DNA from: Lachancea thermotolerans CBS 6340
Taxonomy: Eukaryota; Ascomycota; Saccharomycetes; Saccharomycetales; Saccharomycetaceae
DNA length: 64,000 nt
Assembly (NCBI RefSeq): GCF_000142805.1
Contig: NC_013084.1
Coordinates: 682,001 to 746,000 of the forward strand
Reading direction: 5' to 3'
Shown: one piece after another, positions 38,642-50,209 of the stretch
Numbering within the stretch: the first letter of the stretch is position 1
Layout of the letters: each line of letters opens with the position of its first letter
Program-made: the position numbers and the translations under genes
The notes under the pieces: generated by a model
Databases searched by the model: none
What the model was told of the DNA's origin: nothing
The model's input: the letters and a program-made list of their open reading frames with translations, nothing else

Positions 38642-40345
38642 ATGGAAAAGCGTGGCCAGGTTTCCCAGCATGAAAGCATGTTGAAGAGGTCCGCCAAGGG
38701 CGTGACTTTTTTGATGTTCAGTCAGCTTTTCAGCAAGATAGTGACTTTCATACTGAACACGCTGTTGGTGAGGTACCTGTCACCGCGGGTTTTCGGGATC
38801 AACGCGTTCCTTGAGTTCTTACTTTCGACAGTCCTATTCTTCAGCCGAGAGGCCATCAGGATGTCTACACTGAGGATAAAGAGCCCTGTCGCAGCGAGCT
38901 CGGCTACCGAAGACGACCCTGAAACAGATGATGCGGGACCAGGTGTATTGCAAACAGCTATCAACTTCGCCTATATTCCACTTTGTATTGGAGTCCCTCT
39001 ATCTTTGGTTCTTATAGGATGGCAGTACAGCAACCTGAACGAATACTTCCTTTCATTACCATACTTCAAGCTTTCCATCGCGATGATCTGGCTCAGTATT
39101 ATATTCGAGCTCTTGAATGAGCCGTTCTTCGTTGTGAACCAGCTTATGTTGAACTACAAGGTTAGAAGCCAACTCGAGAGCATCGCCGTGGTAGTATCCT
39201 GCATTGCCAATTTTTCAATAGTGTATGTTTACGAGAACAAATTCAATGGGTCTGGTATAGCCTTACATGATGCAACCAAGCAGGAAGGGATTGCAATTTT
39301 GGCGTTCGCTGTGAGCAAACTTGTGCACTCTACAGCTCTCTTATGCTGCTATTACTACGATTATCTGACTCGGTTAGCTCCCGCCAAAAAGTTCAATATT
39401 TCCCCTTCAAAAGTGCAGCTTTCTGCCGGCACTCAGCCATATTACCTACAAAGCGAAGTTCTACAGCACTTCAAAAAAGTGTATCTTCAGCTTTGTTTCA
39501 AGCATCTTCTTACTGAGGGCGATAAACTTATCATCAATTCCATGTGCTCCGTAGAAGAACAAGGAATCTACTCACTGCTGTCCAATTATGGGTCTCTTTT
39601 GACAAGACTCTTGTTTGCTCCCATAGAAGAGTCACTGCGGCTCTTTCTTGCGCGCCTACTCTCTGTGACATCCACTAAGAACACTAAATTGTCAATGGAT
39701 GTCTTGGTGAATCTTACAAAGTTTTACTTGTACCTGTCACTTTTAATCTTGGTATTTGGGCCCACCAACTCTCCCTTTTTATTACAATTCCTCATAGGCA
39801 GTAAGTGGTCTAGCACAAGTGTGCTAGACACTATACAAGTTTACTGCCTCTACCTTCCGTTTTTATCTATAAATGGAATTTTCGAAGCCTTCTTCCAGAG
39901 TGTTGCCTCTGGCGAAGATATTTTGAGACAGTCTTATTTCATGATTGCTTCATCAGGTGTATTCCTCCTAAGCTGCTGGCTCCTGATTTCCCAGTACAAG
40001 ATGTCCTTAGAGGGTCTTATTTTCAGCAACATCATCAACATGTTGTTGAGAATAGGCTTCTGTGGACGTTTCATCAACGCATTTTATAAGCGCGTCTACT
40101 CTGATCCCGCGTCTCACGATTCAACTTTCCTGCTGAATTTCAGTAATCTCAAAGCGGTTTCTCTAGTGGCGCTTGTGATCGCATTATCAAATTATTTCCT
40201 CTTTGGAGTTGTTAAGACCTTCGGCCAGCTATCAATAAATGCGATTATGGCTTTTGGTCTGTTGTCTCTCATTCTCTACAAAGAAAAAGACATTATTCGG
40301 TCCTACTTGAAGCAGTCCAAGAGAGATGAGGTGAAGGATGCGTAA
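38642..40345 (+). CDS. RFT1: RFT1, ER membrane protein for lipid-linked oligosaccharide assembly
   Basis: 567 aa with many hydrophobic helices across its length, MATE-like/MOP superfamily. The N-terminal MLKRSAKGVTFLMFSQLFSKIVTFILNTLLVRYLSPRVFGINAFLEFLLSTVLFFSREAIRMS is diagnostic of Rft1. The central EGDKLIINSMCSVEEQGIYSLLSNYGSLLTRLLFAPIEESLRLF is another strongly conserved block. It is essential in S. cerevisiae for using Man5GlcNAc2-PP-dolichol in N-glycosylation; a direct flippase role is disputed. The length is near the S. cerevisiae 574. Confidence 0.96.
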   Translation: MEKRGQVSQHESMLKRSAKGVTFLMFSQLFSKIVTFILNTLLVRYLSPRVFGINAFLEFLLSTVLFFSREAIRMSTLRIKSPVAASSATEDDPETDDAGPGVLQTAINFAYIPLCIGVPLSLVLIGWQYSNLNEYFLSLPYFKLSIAMIWLSIIFELLNEPFFVVNQLMLNYKVRSQLESIAVVVSCIANFSIVYVYENKFNGSGIALHDATKQEGIAILAFAVSKLVHSTALLCCYYYDYLTRLAPAKKFNISPSKVQLSAGTQPYYLQSEVLQHFKKVYLQLCFKHLLTEGDKLIINSMCSVEEQGIYSLLSNYGSLLTRLLFAPIEESLRLFLARLLSVTSTKNTKLSMDVLVNLTKFYLYLSLLILVFGPTNSPFLLQFLIGSKWSSTSVLDTIQVYCLYLPFLSINGIFEAFFQSVASGEDILRQSYFMIASSGVFLLSCWLLISQYKMSLEGLIFSNIINMLLRIGFCGRFINAFYKRVYSDPASHDSTFLLNFSNLKAVSLVALVIALSNYFLFGVVKTFGQLSINAIMAFGLLSLILYKEKDIIRSYLKQSKRDEVKDA

Positions 40346-40462
40346 TAGTTGTGTAGATTGTATTGCCTTTAATTGTTGTCCTTGTGATTGAATATCTCCA
40401 CATTTATATATTCAAAATACATACACGGCTGCAAGATGAGAAGTCGAAGGTGATCAGAGAAC

Positions 40463-42001
40463 ATGAGCGAAATACCGAATAAGGAAGGGCATGATGTTCG
40501 ATTTTTAACGTTCAATGTTAATGGAATCCGCACCTTGTTCCACTACCACCCCTTTAGCAGCATGAATAGTTCACTTTCGCGGGTTTTTGAATACTTTCAA
40601 TCAGATATTATCACTTTCCAAGAGCTGAAAACAGATACTTTGTCCTTAAGTAAATGGGGGAAGGTTGATGGTTTCCACTCTTTTATCTCTTTGCCCTTGA
40701 AACGAAAGGGTTACGCTGGAGTTGGCTGTTGGGTTAGGATTCCGAAGCCAGGGGATTCCATGTTTTCTGCGTTACAGGTAACAAAAGCCGAAGAGGGCAT
40801 CACTGGTTATCTCCAGGTGAGGGTTGGCAAAACCGCAACAAAGTACAGAGACAATCAAGCCGTAGGAATAGGCGGGTACGAAGCCTTAGGTATTGAAGAC
40901 GAAGCAGATGCTCTTAGTATCGATTCTGAAGGCCGATGTGTCATGGTGGAATTGAAGTGCAACATGGTTGTCATAAGCACTTACTGCCCAGCAAATTCGT
41001 CATTAACTGATGAAGGAGAAGAAATGAGGATCAGATTTCTTAAGGTCCTGTTCAGGCGTATACGTAACCTGCAGGCTCTAGGCAAGAGAGTTGTGCTCAT
41101 GGGTGACATCAATGTTTGCCGCGACCTCATAGATCACGCTGAGGCTCTCAAAGAGACCCATATATTTGTTACAGATCTTACAAAGGGCACACAGGTTGAG
41201 CAGACTTATTCCGCATTTGTTAAAGACTTCATCTTTGCTCCTTCTAGGCCAGCACGAAGATTGCTGAATGAAATGCTTGCAGATTCGGTTCTAAAACCCT
41301 TTGCTGAGTCTGGAAGCTTGATTGACACAACGAGGTACATACAGGGAAGGGATAGAATGAAGATGTACACAGTTTGGAATACTTTAAGGAACTCTAGGCC
41401 GGTAAACTATGGATCCCGCATTGATTACATACTTGCGACGGCTGGTTTGAAGAACGACTTAAAAAAAGCTGATATATGGCCTAAAATAATGGGCTCTGAC
41501 CATTGCCCTGTGTTCGCAGATATCCAGCTTCATTACGAAGCAGAGGGGGGCCCTGGAGATCCGTGCTTAGCACCGCCTTTTGAAGCAAAGCATAGACATA
41601 ATCTCAATCATAGAGACATTTTGAGTATGTTCTCTAGGCCAACAAAATCCAATTTGAAAGATTCGAACAATTTCGGGCCGGGCCCGTATCGCGTTCAGAA
41701 AAATACAAGCGCAACAGCGCAGGCACGGTTACTGTCAACTTCCTCGATTCATCGCAGCATAATTTCAAATGAGAGTCGGACAAAGAACGCGGGTAGTTCC
41801 TCAATTAAAAAACCAGAACCATTCTTCCAGATGCTGAATGGAATGCTTGGCAAACCCCCATTGTGTAAGCACAACGAAAACGCAATTCTGAGGACTTCAA
41901 AGACAAAGAATAATCCAGGCAAAAAATTTTGGGCATGTGCAAGGCCGACCGGTGATGAGAACAACAAAGAAGCATCATGTAGTTTTTTTCAGTGGAAATG
42001 A
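40463..42001 (+). CDS. APN2: APN2/ETH1, class II AP endonuclease (ExoIII family)
   Basis: 512 aa. The N-terminal 370 residues form an exonuclease-endonuclease-phosphatase domain: VRFLTFNVNGIRTLF, ITFQELKTD with the metal-binding Glu, VLMGDINVCRDLIDH and, at the end, GSDHCPVFAD with the catalytic Asp-His. The C-terminus carries a GRF-type zinc finger (PLCKHNENAILRTSKTKNNPGKKFWACARP, ending CSFFQW), as in eukaryotic Apn2/APE2. It cleaves abasic sites and removes 3' blocks in nuclear DNA, acting after Mag1. It converges with POP8, with only 22 bases between the stops. Confidence 0.96.
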   Translation: MSEIPNKEGHDVRFLTFNVNGIRTLFHYHPFSSMNSSLSRVFEYFQSDIITFQELKTDTLSLSKWGKVDGFHSFISLPLKRKGYAGVGCWVRIPKPGDSMFSALQVTKAEEGITGYLQVRVGKTATKYRDNQAVGIGGYEALGIEDEADALSIDSEGRCVMVELKCNMVVISTYCPANSSLTDEGEEMRIRFLKVLFRRIRNLQALGKRVVLMGDINVCRDLIDHAEALKETHIFVTDLTKGTQVEQTYSAFVKDFIFAPSRPARRLLNEMLADSVLKPFAESGSLIDTTRYIQGRDRMKMYTVWNTLRNSRPVNYGSRIDYILATAGLKNDLKKADIWPKIMGSDHCPVFADIQLHYEAEGGPGDPCLAPPFEAKHRHNLNHRDILSMFSRPTKSNLKDSNNFGPGPYRVQKNTSATAQARLLSTSSIHRSIISNESRTKNAGSSSIKKPEPFFQMLNGMLGKPPLCKHNENAILRTSKTKNNPGKKFWACARPTGDENNKEASCSFFQWK

Positions 42002-42023
42002 CAGAAATGGTTGACTGCAAACT

Positions 42024-42499
42024 TCAACTCGAGATATAATCTGCATCTTCTGATTCTTCACGCACAGCGTTCTTCAACCAAATGAGATCACTGTCCTCCA
42101 CTTGTAAATTTCCTAGTGCTTTAGTGGCCTGTATCATATGTACAACAAGCGGTAGCCCTACTAACTCTTCGTCAGAGATGAACGTGGAAACTGCTGACGA
42201 AAACTTGTCTGCATCTTTATGGAAGACTTTGATATATGCAGTAGTGTTTTGCTGGTTGATAAAGTAAAATTCACAACCTTCACCGAAAAGGCCGTGAGAC
42301 TTCTTGAGGGCATTGTTTATGAATTGCCTCCATGTCATTTCATCGATGGTAAGCTCCTCATCGGCAGCAGCATCCTGTGATGTTCTTTTCAAAGTCAGTG
42401 TTTGCTTTTTGATAAGAGGGATTTACATACAACATACAGTTGCAACTTAAAATAATGCCACTCTTTAGAATTCTTCCCAGTGGCGGTTGCGAAATCCAT
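42024..42499 (-). CDS. POP8: POP8, RNase P/MRP protein subunit, two exons
   Basis: 139 aa by my splice model: exon 1 is 42499-42431 (MDFATATGKNSKEWHYFKLQLYV) and exon 2 is 42374-42024 (DAAADEELTIDEMTWRQFINNALKKSHGLFGEGCEF onward). Exon 1 matches the S. cerevisiae start (KTFREWQYFKL) and exon 2 matches IDQMTWRQWLNNALKRSYGIFGEGVEY; the S. cerevisiae gene also has a 5' intron. The uninterrupted frame from 42392 alone would miss the conserved EWHYFKL strand. Pop8 pairs with Pop6/Pop7-type subunits on RNase P and MRP RNAs for tRNA and rRNA processing. It lies between APN2 and PEP1, as YBL018C does. Confidence 0.88.
42375..42430 (-). other. POP8 intron, 56 nt
   Basis: Donor GTATGT at 42430-42425, branch-site-like CACTGAC at 42400-42394 (two changes from TACTAAC), acceptor CACAG ending at 42375. 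A second GTATGT lies 7 nt upstream (42437-42432), but using it puts exon 2 out of frame. Left unspliced, the frame stops at the TGA inside the branch site. Confidence 0.75.
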
Positions 42500-42704
42500 A
42501 ATACTCTTGAGTATTTGTTTTATGAAGATCATATGGATTACATGAATGAAGTGCTTGAATTTAATTCCTATGCGTTTCGTCTGCAGCGACTATTGCATCC
42601 GCCGAGCTTATGGTCAAGGGACAAGACAACTTTCAACACTCCCGGGTGAAGACGAGTTACTTCGTGGAAAAACTGATATGTACAAAATTATCTCATGCCT
42701 AGCT

Positions 42705-45700
42705 TCACACCTCATTCGAGTTGCCGCCATTTTCGTTGTTGTGATCAGCGGTTTCATGACTGGAAGTTTCATGATCGCTTGGTTCATGATCGGTATATGG
42801 TGCAGGCGAATGAGTCTGTGGAAGTTCTTCTGCACCAATGTCGTAGTCACCTTCGCTATCAATAAAGCTCGCTAGGTCGTTGGCATCTTCGTCGTGGCCT
42901 GCTAAAAGCTCGTCCGCCTCATCCAGAAGCTGCTCATGCGTTAGTGATGAATAGCTTGGTCCTCCCCGACCGCCTTGAATGCGCAGTTTTAGTCGCTGCC
43001 ATGCATTTACAGCATTACGCTGAACTAGTTGCTTTGAGGCTGCAAGAGCTGAAAAGCCGAAGACGCCTACTCTCACAACAGAGTTAACAACACGGTCGGT
43101 AAAATTCTCTTCCACGAGATCGTCATCTCCAAGCCTTATTTCTCCAAATCGAGACAAGCCACCGTTTCTCTTGATACCTCTTTCGTATACAAACCATGCA
43201 GCTCCGATAAATATCAATACGGGGGCGATCATGATGTAAAGAATGTGTCTTCCACTGACACCGTACTTGTTTTTGAACTCTTTCTCTTTTCCTGGGCATG
43301 CATGAGACTTAGAAGCCACATCCAGGCGCAATCCTCCTTCGCAGGTTGACAAAGGAATCTTTCTATAGCCTGTAATCTCGAAATATTCTATCAGGTCAGA
43401 ATCTTTCTTACAGATTTGGCTTGGGTCAGCAGGCTCCAAGCCCTTCACCAGTTTGCATGTGCCGTCGTTTGCCTTGTAGTAATTGTAGTCGCATTCGAAG
43501 TCGCTTCTGGTACAAGAACAATTTTTGACAATTTTTTTCATACCTTCAAGTGGGGCAGCCCCATTATAGCAGTTATCGTTGACCTTTTGCAAGTACTCAG
43601 CTTGATGTCCAAAAAGGCAGTCGCCAAAAACGCGGTATTGATAATCGCGGTCCAGTTGGCATTGGCGATCAAACGACTGAGTGAAATCAACAGTAAAAGT
43701 TTTGGTATCTTTACCACTAATAGAACTCGATTTTCCAATCAACAGGAAGCGCATTGCAGAATCTTGTGGGGTAGTTATTATGTCCTCAACATAGAGCTCC
43801 TCGCCAGCAAACTTATAGTCATTCCATGTTTTGCCTGAATCAACCGAGTACGTTATTAAGTCAGTTTTTTGCTGGTCTTTGACCAACACGATAACACTAC
43901 CACGATCACCGAACTCCCATTGGTATGATCCTTTCTTGATTTCTTTCCAGGTAAAACCGCCATCGGTTGTAATGAAGGTTGAGCATTCTTCTTTTGGAAG
44001 AAGGTACTCGCCAACATTGCCAACGCCGATCATGTACCCCAACGCCGATCCAGATGAGTAAGTGTCTCTTTCGTCTTTTCTTTCGGTGTAACCATGCAAA
44101 TTTAGAGAACATGACGATAATGATTTGGAGTCGCACTGGTACTTTTTGCCCTCGGAATCTCTCTCAGGTGGACTCAAATAGATCCAATCGGCGCCATCAT
44201 TGAAGGATATCTTTGACTTCAGCTTCTTTTGAACACCTGAACCAGAGGAAACCTCTTCTGCATTCGAGACTGTGTTGATCATAATTATTCCCTCAAGGCC
44301 TAGCGCTTTTTCAAAATCAACAAATCCAGAGGATCCTCTGTTGACGGCTCGCTCTAAAACAACAAAAGATGTTCCGTTTGAGTTCGATTTCATCAAGGCA
44401 CCGTATTCTGAGCCCTGTTTCATTTCAGTCGTTAGGTGAAAAAATATGGCGCCCTCCTGAGAACCCAAAACTGTGTATGCCTGCTGTTTATCAATATTCA
44501 ACTCAGCGGGAAGGCTTGCCTCGGCAAACTCTCTACCGTCTACGGTAACATATGCTCTCAGCTCATCATTGTCATGGGGGACAGCGATTATCGTGTATTC
44601 TCCCGCAGAGATGAATCCAATTGCATTTTCGAAAACCGTCTTCTGATTTTCAAAAAAATTACTGCTTGTGACAACATGCCGTTCATTTGCTCCTTTGTCT
44701 TTCACCAGACACATTATCATGTCTGGGTCGGCAGAGTCATCATTGATAGAGCCTATGAACTCGCACCTTAGTGCACCCTGCGTGAGCTCTCTGAATCTTT
44801 TACCGCCATCCTTAGTGATATACGCCACTGCATGGCAGTTAGGACTGAAGAGACTGTCACAATCCTTAGCTCCGTAAAAAATGAATGTGTCTACGTCTTT
44901 AGCGTGGAAAGTAAGGGGAAATCCTAACTGCTTGGCATCAGGCAGTTTGTATTCTTTGAAAGATCTTGCTCTATCATGAGTGACATAAAGCTTGTTGCTC
45001 GATCCGAAAAGGTAGGCACTAGTGTTGAAATATTGGTTGAAAACAACTTCAATGATTTTATCCTGGAAATCAAGTTTTTGCGTGGTTTGACCGCTATCGT
45101 AAGAGATGTAAACCTCGTGGTTGTCGGATCCAAGTAAAAGTGTCTCATCGGCTATAGTGTCGAAGTACTGGTAGGATTTGAGACCAAAGTCTAGCGTATG
45201 CTCCTCAATTTTTATAGGAGAGGGCTCACCCCCCTCGAAGTAAGCACCACAATCAATCTCAATTGTGTCTATTTTTAAAGGCGCGCGACACTTGTTTCCT
45301 CTTTCCAGCACCATAGGCAAAAGCTTTATCTTCCTGTCTTTGTTTTCACCGCCACAAGTCCCACTAATCTCTAATAAATTGCGGTCTAAGACGCATTCGC
45401 CGTCTTTATTAAGGGAAAATTCCGGAGAGCATTCATAATCACTCTTCGTGCAATCGCAGGTCTCCTCTGTGGGTTCTAAATCCTTGAAAAGTTCCTTCAC
45501 AAGACACTTTGCGTCCTCTTTTCTTCTGCGGAACTTGTGTTTCGAGCCACTAACACATCCGCCTCCATTGGTGTACCATTCACCCATGTCAGAATCTGTG
45601 CATTTGTTTCCATCAAACGCATCAGAAAAGTCGACAGTCAAAAACCGGCCATCATCACGGCCTGTAGGAGTGGCGGCCTGGAGGATAAAAGTGGCACCTG

Positions 45701-47315
45701 AGCCATCAAGGGCCGTTGGAACAAAATTGATAAAATACAACGGCTCCTTGAATTGGTATTCACTCCAGGTATTACCTTGATCTAAAGAATAATAAAACTC
45801 AGCAGCAGGGTCACCGTCATTATCCGGCGAGAAAGGAACTGCCAAAATGATATTGCCATAGTCTCCAAATACAACTGATGCAGGGAAATCTAAAATTTTA
45901 TGCCAAGAGTATCCTCCATTGCCGGTTATGAAAGTTTTGACATTCTCAAACGAAGACGGCTTCCCACTGTCGCCAATCACTTCAGCAACACAGGCGGAGA
46001 TTCCAGGCGTAGTCGTAACATGAGAATTCCTCCAATCTTCTAAAAACCAAAGAGGCCTTAAATAACAGTTTTCAGGATCACTTGTATCACAATCGAATTC
46101 GTGATCCGGGTCATCTATGCGGAGGTTTGACCAAGTTTTGCCATTATCGAACGAGATTTTTGCTTTATCTGGACTTTCTTTACTTTCATCGCTATAATTA
46201 GGCGTTGAAACGGTGTAGGCGACAACGCCTTCCTGATTTCCTACGCCGCTCAAAGAGTAGTAGCCAACAGCCGCCGCCTCAGTAAGTGGAGTAAACTTGG
46301 TTCCATTGGAAGTCGAAATCAACACAGAGGGCGTCTTTTCTCCAGAATCTGTGAAGGCGTTATTCTGGAGAGCAAGTTCCTTGCTAGAGCTACCAAATTT
46401 CAATACAAAAGTGTATCGCCCTGTTCTTGTTGGAATAACAGCCTTTTCATAATTGAGTCCATCCCGGGATATCCAGAGTTGAGATGCTGAGTCTGGGTTG
46501 TATTTATCTTCCACAGTTGTGATAACGTTGTAGTCTCCGACGTGAATCAAGGAAACAATGTTGAGATCTTCGAAGCCATGAGGGATTTGTAATGTTTTTC
46601 CGTAGTCGCTCGACTGGAAAACCTTGCTGGATCTGACAGTTTCTGAATCCTTTGTTTCCATCGAATCGACTTCGCAAACAATGCCGTGGGCGTCGCCTGC
46701 CTCACTATCCTCAGGCTTGAAGCCATCAAATCTGCAAAATACGCTAAAGACTTCTTCGCCGTCTTTTTCTTCGCTCTCTGCTTTCAAGCTTTCGACAAGG
46801 CTGAAGTCTTTGCCGTTACTAGAAACAAAAACTCTTTTTGAGCTGCTGCAATGCAGAAAGTTCCCATCCACTATATCGCAACCCGCGACATGCACTAAGA
46901 TGTCTCCGTCAGATAACGGGTTTGTTTCAAAGTATGCGGTCATGCTCAAGGGCGCATCATTTTCGTCACCAACTATCGGCGAATCGAAATTCAACTTCTC
47001 CCAATGCTGGCCCTTATCATCTGTTTTGTATACAACCTTTCCTTCCGCGTCGACGGCAAAAGCCCGGGACTTAGGGTAGTTCCGGTCGACCTCGACTCTA
47101 GAGACCCTGCGGCCTAGCTGATCTAAGACATCCCAATTGAGACCGTTATCGTGGCTGATTTTGAGTTTCCCGTGGTCGATAGTCATAAGCGTCGTCGAGT
47201 CGTCAAACACCTGAAGGGTGAAAGACAACGAGCTTTTCGTACTAGTCACCCGCGGCTCCCATTTCGCCAAAGCTATGCTAGCCCAGACCAACAAAAGTAG
47301 CTTGAACGCTATCAT
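42705..47315 (-). CDS. PEP1: PEP1/VPS10, vacuolar hydrolase sorting receptor (sortilin family)
   Basis: 1536 aa type I membrane protein. Signal peptide at residues 1-17 (MIAFKLLLLVWASIALA), two tandem lumenal Vps10 ten-bladed domains with repeated S-x-D-x-G-x-x-W/F Asp-box motifs, each followed by a Cys-rich 10CC module. The membrane segment lies near residues 1357-1377 (IMIAPVLIFIGAAWFVYERG). The cytosolic tail is about 160 residues, with the Yxx-phi-type signal YSSL and acidic DEADELLAGHDEDAND, then a His/Glu-rich end. It carries carboxypeptidase Y from the late Golgi to endosomes. It occupies the YBL017C position and diverges from FUS3. Confidence 0.97.
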   Translation of the reverse strand: MIAFKLLLLVWASIALAKWEPRVTSTKSSLSFTLQVFDDSTTLMTIDHGKLKISHDNGLNWDVLDQLGRRVSRVEVDRNYPKSRAFAVDAEGKVVYKTDDKGQHWEKLNFDSPIVGDENDAPLSMTAYFETNPLSDGDILVHVAGCDIVDGNFLHCSSSKRVFVSSNGKDFSLVESLKAESEEKDGEEVFSVFCRFDGFKPEDSEAGDAHGIVCEVDSMETKDSETVRSSKVFQSSDYGKTLQIPHGFEDLNIVSLIHVGDYNVITTVEDKYNPDSASQLWISRDGLNYEKAVIPTRTGRYTFVLKFGSSSKELALQNNAFTDSGEKTPSVLISTSNGTKFTPLTEAAAVGYYSLSGVGNQEGVVAYTVSTPNYSDESKESPDKAKISFDNGKTWSNLRIDDPDHEFDCDTSDPENCYLRPLWFLEDWRNSHVTTTPGISACVAEVIGDSGKPSSFENVKTFITGNGGYSWHKILDFPASVVFGDYGNIILAVPFSPDNDGDPAAEFYYSLDQGNTWSEYQFKEPLYFINFVPTALDGSGATFILQAATPTGRDDGRFLTVDFSDAFDGNKCTDSDMGEWYTNGGGCVSGSKHKFRRRKEDAKCLVKELFKDLEPTEETCDCTKSDYECSPEFSLNKDGECVLDRNLLEISGTCGGENKDRKIKLLPMVLERGNKCRAPLKIDTIEIDCGAYFEGGEPSPIKIEEHTLDFGLKSYQYFDTIADETLLLGSDNHEVYISYDSGQTTQKLDFQDKIIEVVFNQYFNTSAYLFGSSNKLYVTHDRARSFKEYKLPDAKQLGFPLTFHAKDVDTFIFYGAKDCDSLFSPNCHAVAYITKDGGKRFRELTQGALRCEFIGSINDDSADPDMIMCLVKDKGANERHVVTSSNFFENQKTVFENAIGFISAGEYTIIAVPHDNDELRAYVTVDGREFAEASLPAELNIDKQQAYTVLGSQEGAIFFHLTTEMKQGSEYGALMKSNSNGTSFVVLERAVNRGSSGFVDFEKALGLEGIIMINTVSNAEEVSSGSGVQKKLKSKISFNDGADWIYLSPPERDSEGKKYQCDSKSLSSCSLNLHGYTERKDERDTYSSGSALGYMIGVGNVGEYLLPKEECSTFITTDGGFTWKEIKKGSYQWEFGDRGSVIVLVKDQQKTDLITYSVDSGKTWNDYKFAGEELYVEDIITTPQDSAMRFLLIGKSSSISGKDTKTFTVDFTQSFDRQCQLDRDYQYRVFGDCLFGHQAEYLQKVNDNCYNGAAPLEGMKKIVKNCSCTRSDFECDYNYYKANDGTCKLVKGLEPADPSQICKKDSDLIEYFEITGYRKIPLSTCEGGLRLDVASKSHACPGKEKEFKNKYGVSGRHILYIMIAPVLIFIGAAWFVYERGIKRNGGLSRFGEIRLGDDDLVEENFTDRVVNSVVRVGVFGFSALAASKQLVQRNAVNAWQRLKLRIQGGRGGPSYSSLTHEQLLDEADELLAGHDEDANDLASFIDSEGDYDIGAEELPQTHSPAPYTDHEPSDHETSSHETADHNNENGGNSNEV

Positions 47316-49094
<1,779 letters not shown>

Positions 49095-50209
49095 TATGAG
49101 ATTATGTAATATTCAAACTCATATCTACCAGTGCTTCAGCCGCACGTCTCCCTATCTAGACATACCAACCTATTTCCGTATACGATGATATTTCATGATC
49201 ACGTCATCCCCTTCGCCTTGGGAGCACTCGGTATCCTCATTCGTAACGACACGTAACAAGCTCCCCTCGGCCAATGCCAGTTTCTCAAGCCGGTTCCGAC
49301 GAACCGCGCAAGGAAACTCCGAATTGCGGAGTTCCCCGCAGCATGGAGCCGCGGCTCTCCTCGCTGTTCCAGCCCCGCCGGCTCACCTCAATTTGCATCC
49401 GTTAGCCGTTTCCGAAGATGCAAACACCAAGGCATTCATCCTACTATAGAGGGCCATAGAACAGTCGGCGGCAGCTTTCCCCGCATAACCCGTTCCTGAG
49501 CTTGGCATGTGACTTTAGTCTTTATATACGAAATTGGCCCGTAGTTTATGGTCATGCCGCGCGCTAAACACCGCAGGCGGCCCCTCGCCCCTGCGCCATT
49601 TACCCGACCCTTCGTTAGAGACATTCGACACCAGCGCTGGCCAATGGAAATGCGCGCCGCACATGCACGCGGGGCATGACCTGCGAGGCCGAGCGCGGCC
49701 CGCCATCGCCAGTACTGTATATATGGAGAGCGGTGGGTGGGGTATTGGGCTGGAGACAATTAAGGGCCAATTGCAGAAACCGCTGTAGAGCAAGTACACT
49801 CAACAAACTCCGGACCCCTTCGCGTGACTCGCGCGTGACCACAAAAGTACTCTCGAAGATATAAGCACAGTTGCAGCAGTAAGCTCGACCCCAAGCAGTA
49901 GAGCCCACCAAGATCCGAGATCGGACCCGAATACGCTTTTAGCAGCAGAGATCAACGGCAGGCACGTGATACTCTGACTCAAGCGCAGATCAACAACATC
50001 GCACGTGACACGAACTTGCACAGAACTCACGAATAGGAGACCCCTGTGACCAACCACCGTTAGCGTCCGCCCCACAAAAGTGCAGAGCAGCGTTAGACAG
50101 CCACCAGCAAGGATATCCGAGCCCGGTTTTGATACCAGCAGCAGCATTGAGCGAGCGCCCCACCGAGCACCTGCACACGCCCGAACATAACACCTAGCAG
50201 CCCGCACCC
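49095..50209. promoter_or_regulatory. FUS3-ACH1 intergenic region with dyad motifs and a Reb1-type site
   Basis: 1.1 kb upstream of ACH1. It contains CGG-N10-CCG at 49291-49306 (arms CGGTTC/GAACCG), a second dyad AACTCCG/CGGAGTT at 49315-49333 and the palindrome GAGCCGCGGCTC at 49346-49357. TTACCCG at 49600-49606 fits Reb1. CCAAT occurs near 49270, 49640 and 49766, possible targets of the Hap2/3/4/5 complex. Overlapping ORFs near 49.5-49.9 kb look accidental. Confidence 0.45.

Noticed and set aside
42392-42499. POP8 as a single-exon gene starting at 42392
   Set aside because: The codon there is not ATG, and it would lose the conserved EWHYFKL strand encoded by an upstream exon that joins in frame.
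49400-49430. CDEIII-like GTTTCCGAAGATGCAAA
   Set aside because: Flanks are GC-rich with no CDEII or CDEI; it lies in the FUS3-ACH1 promoter region.
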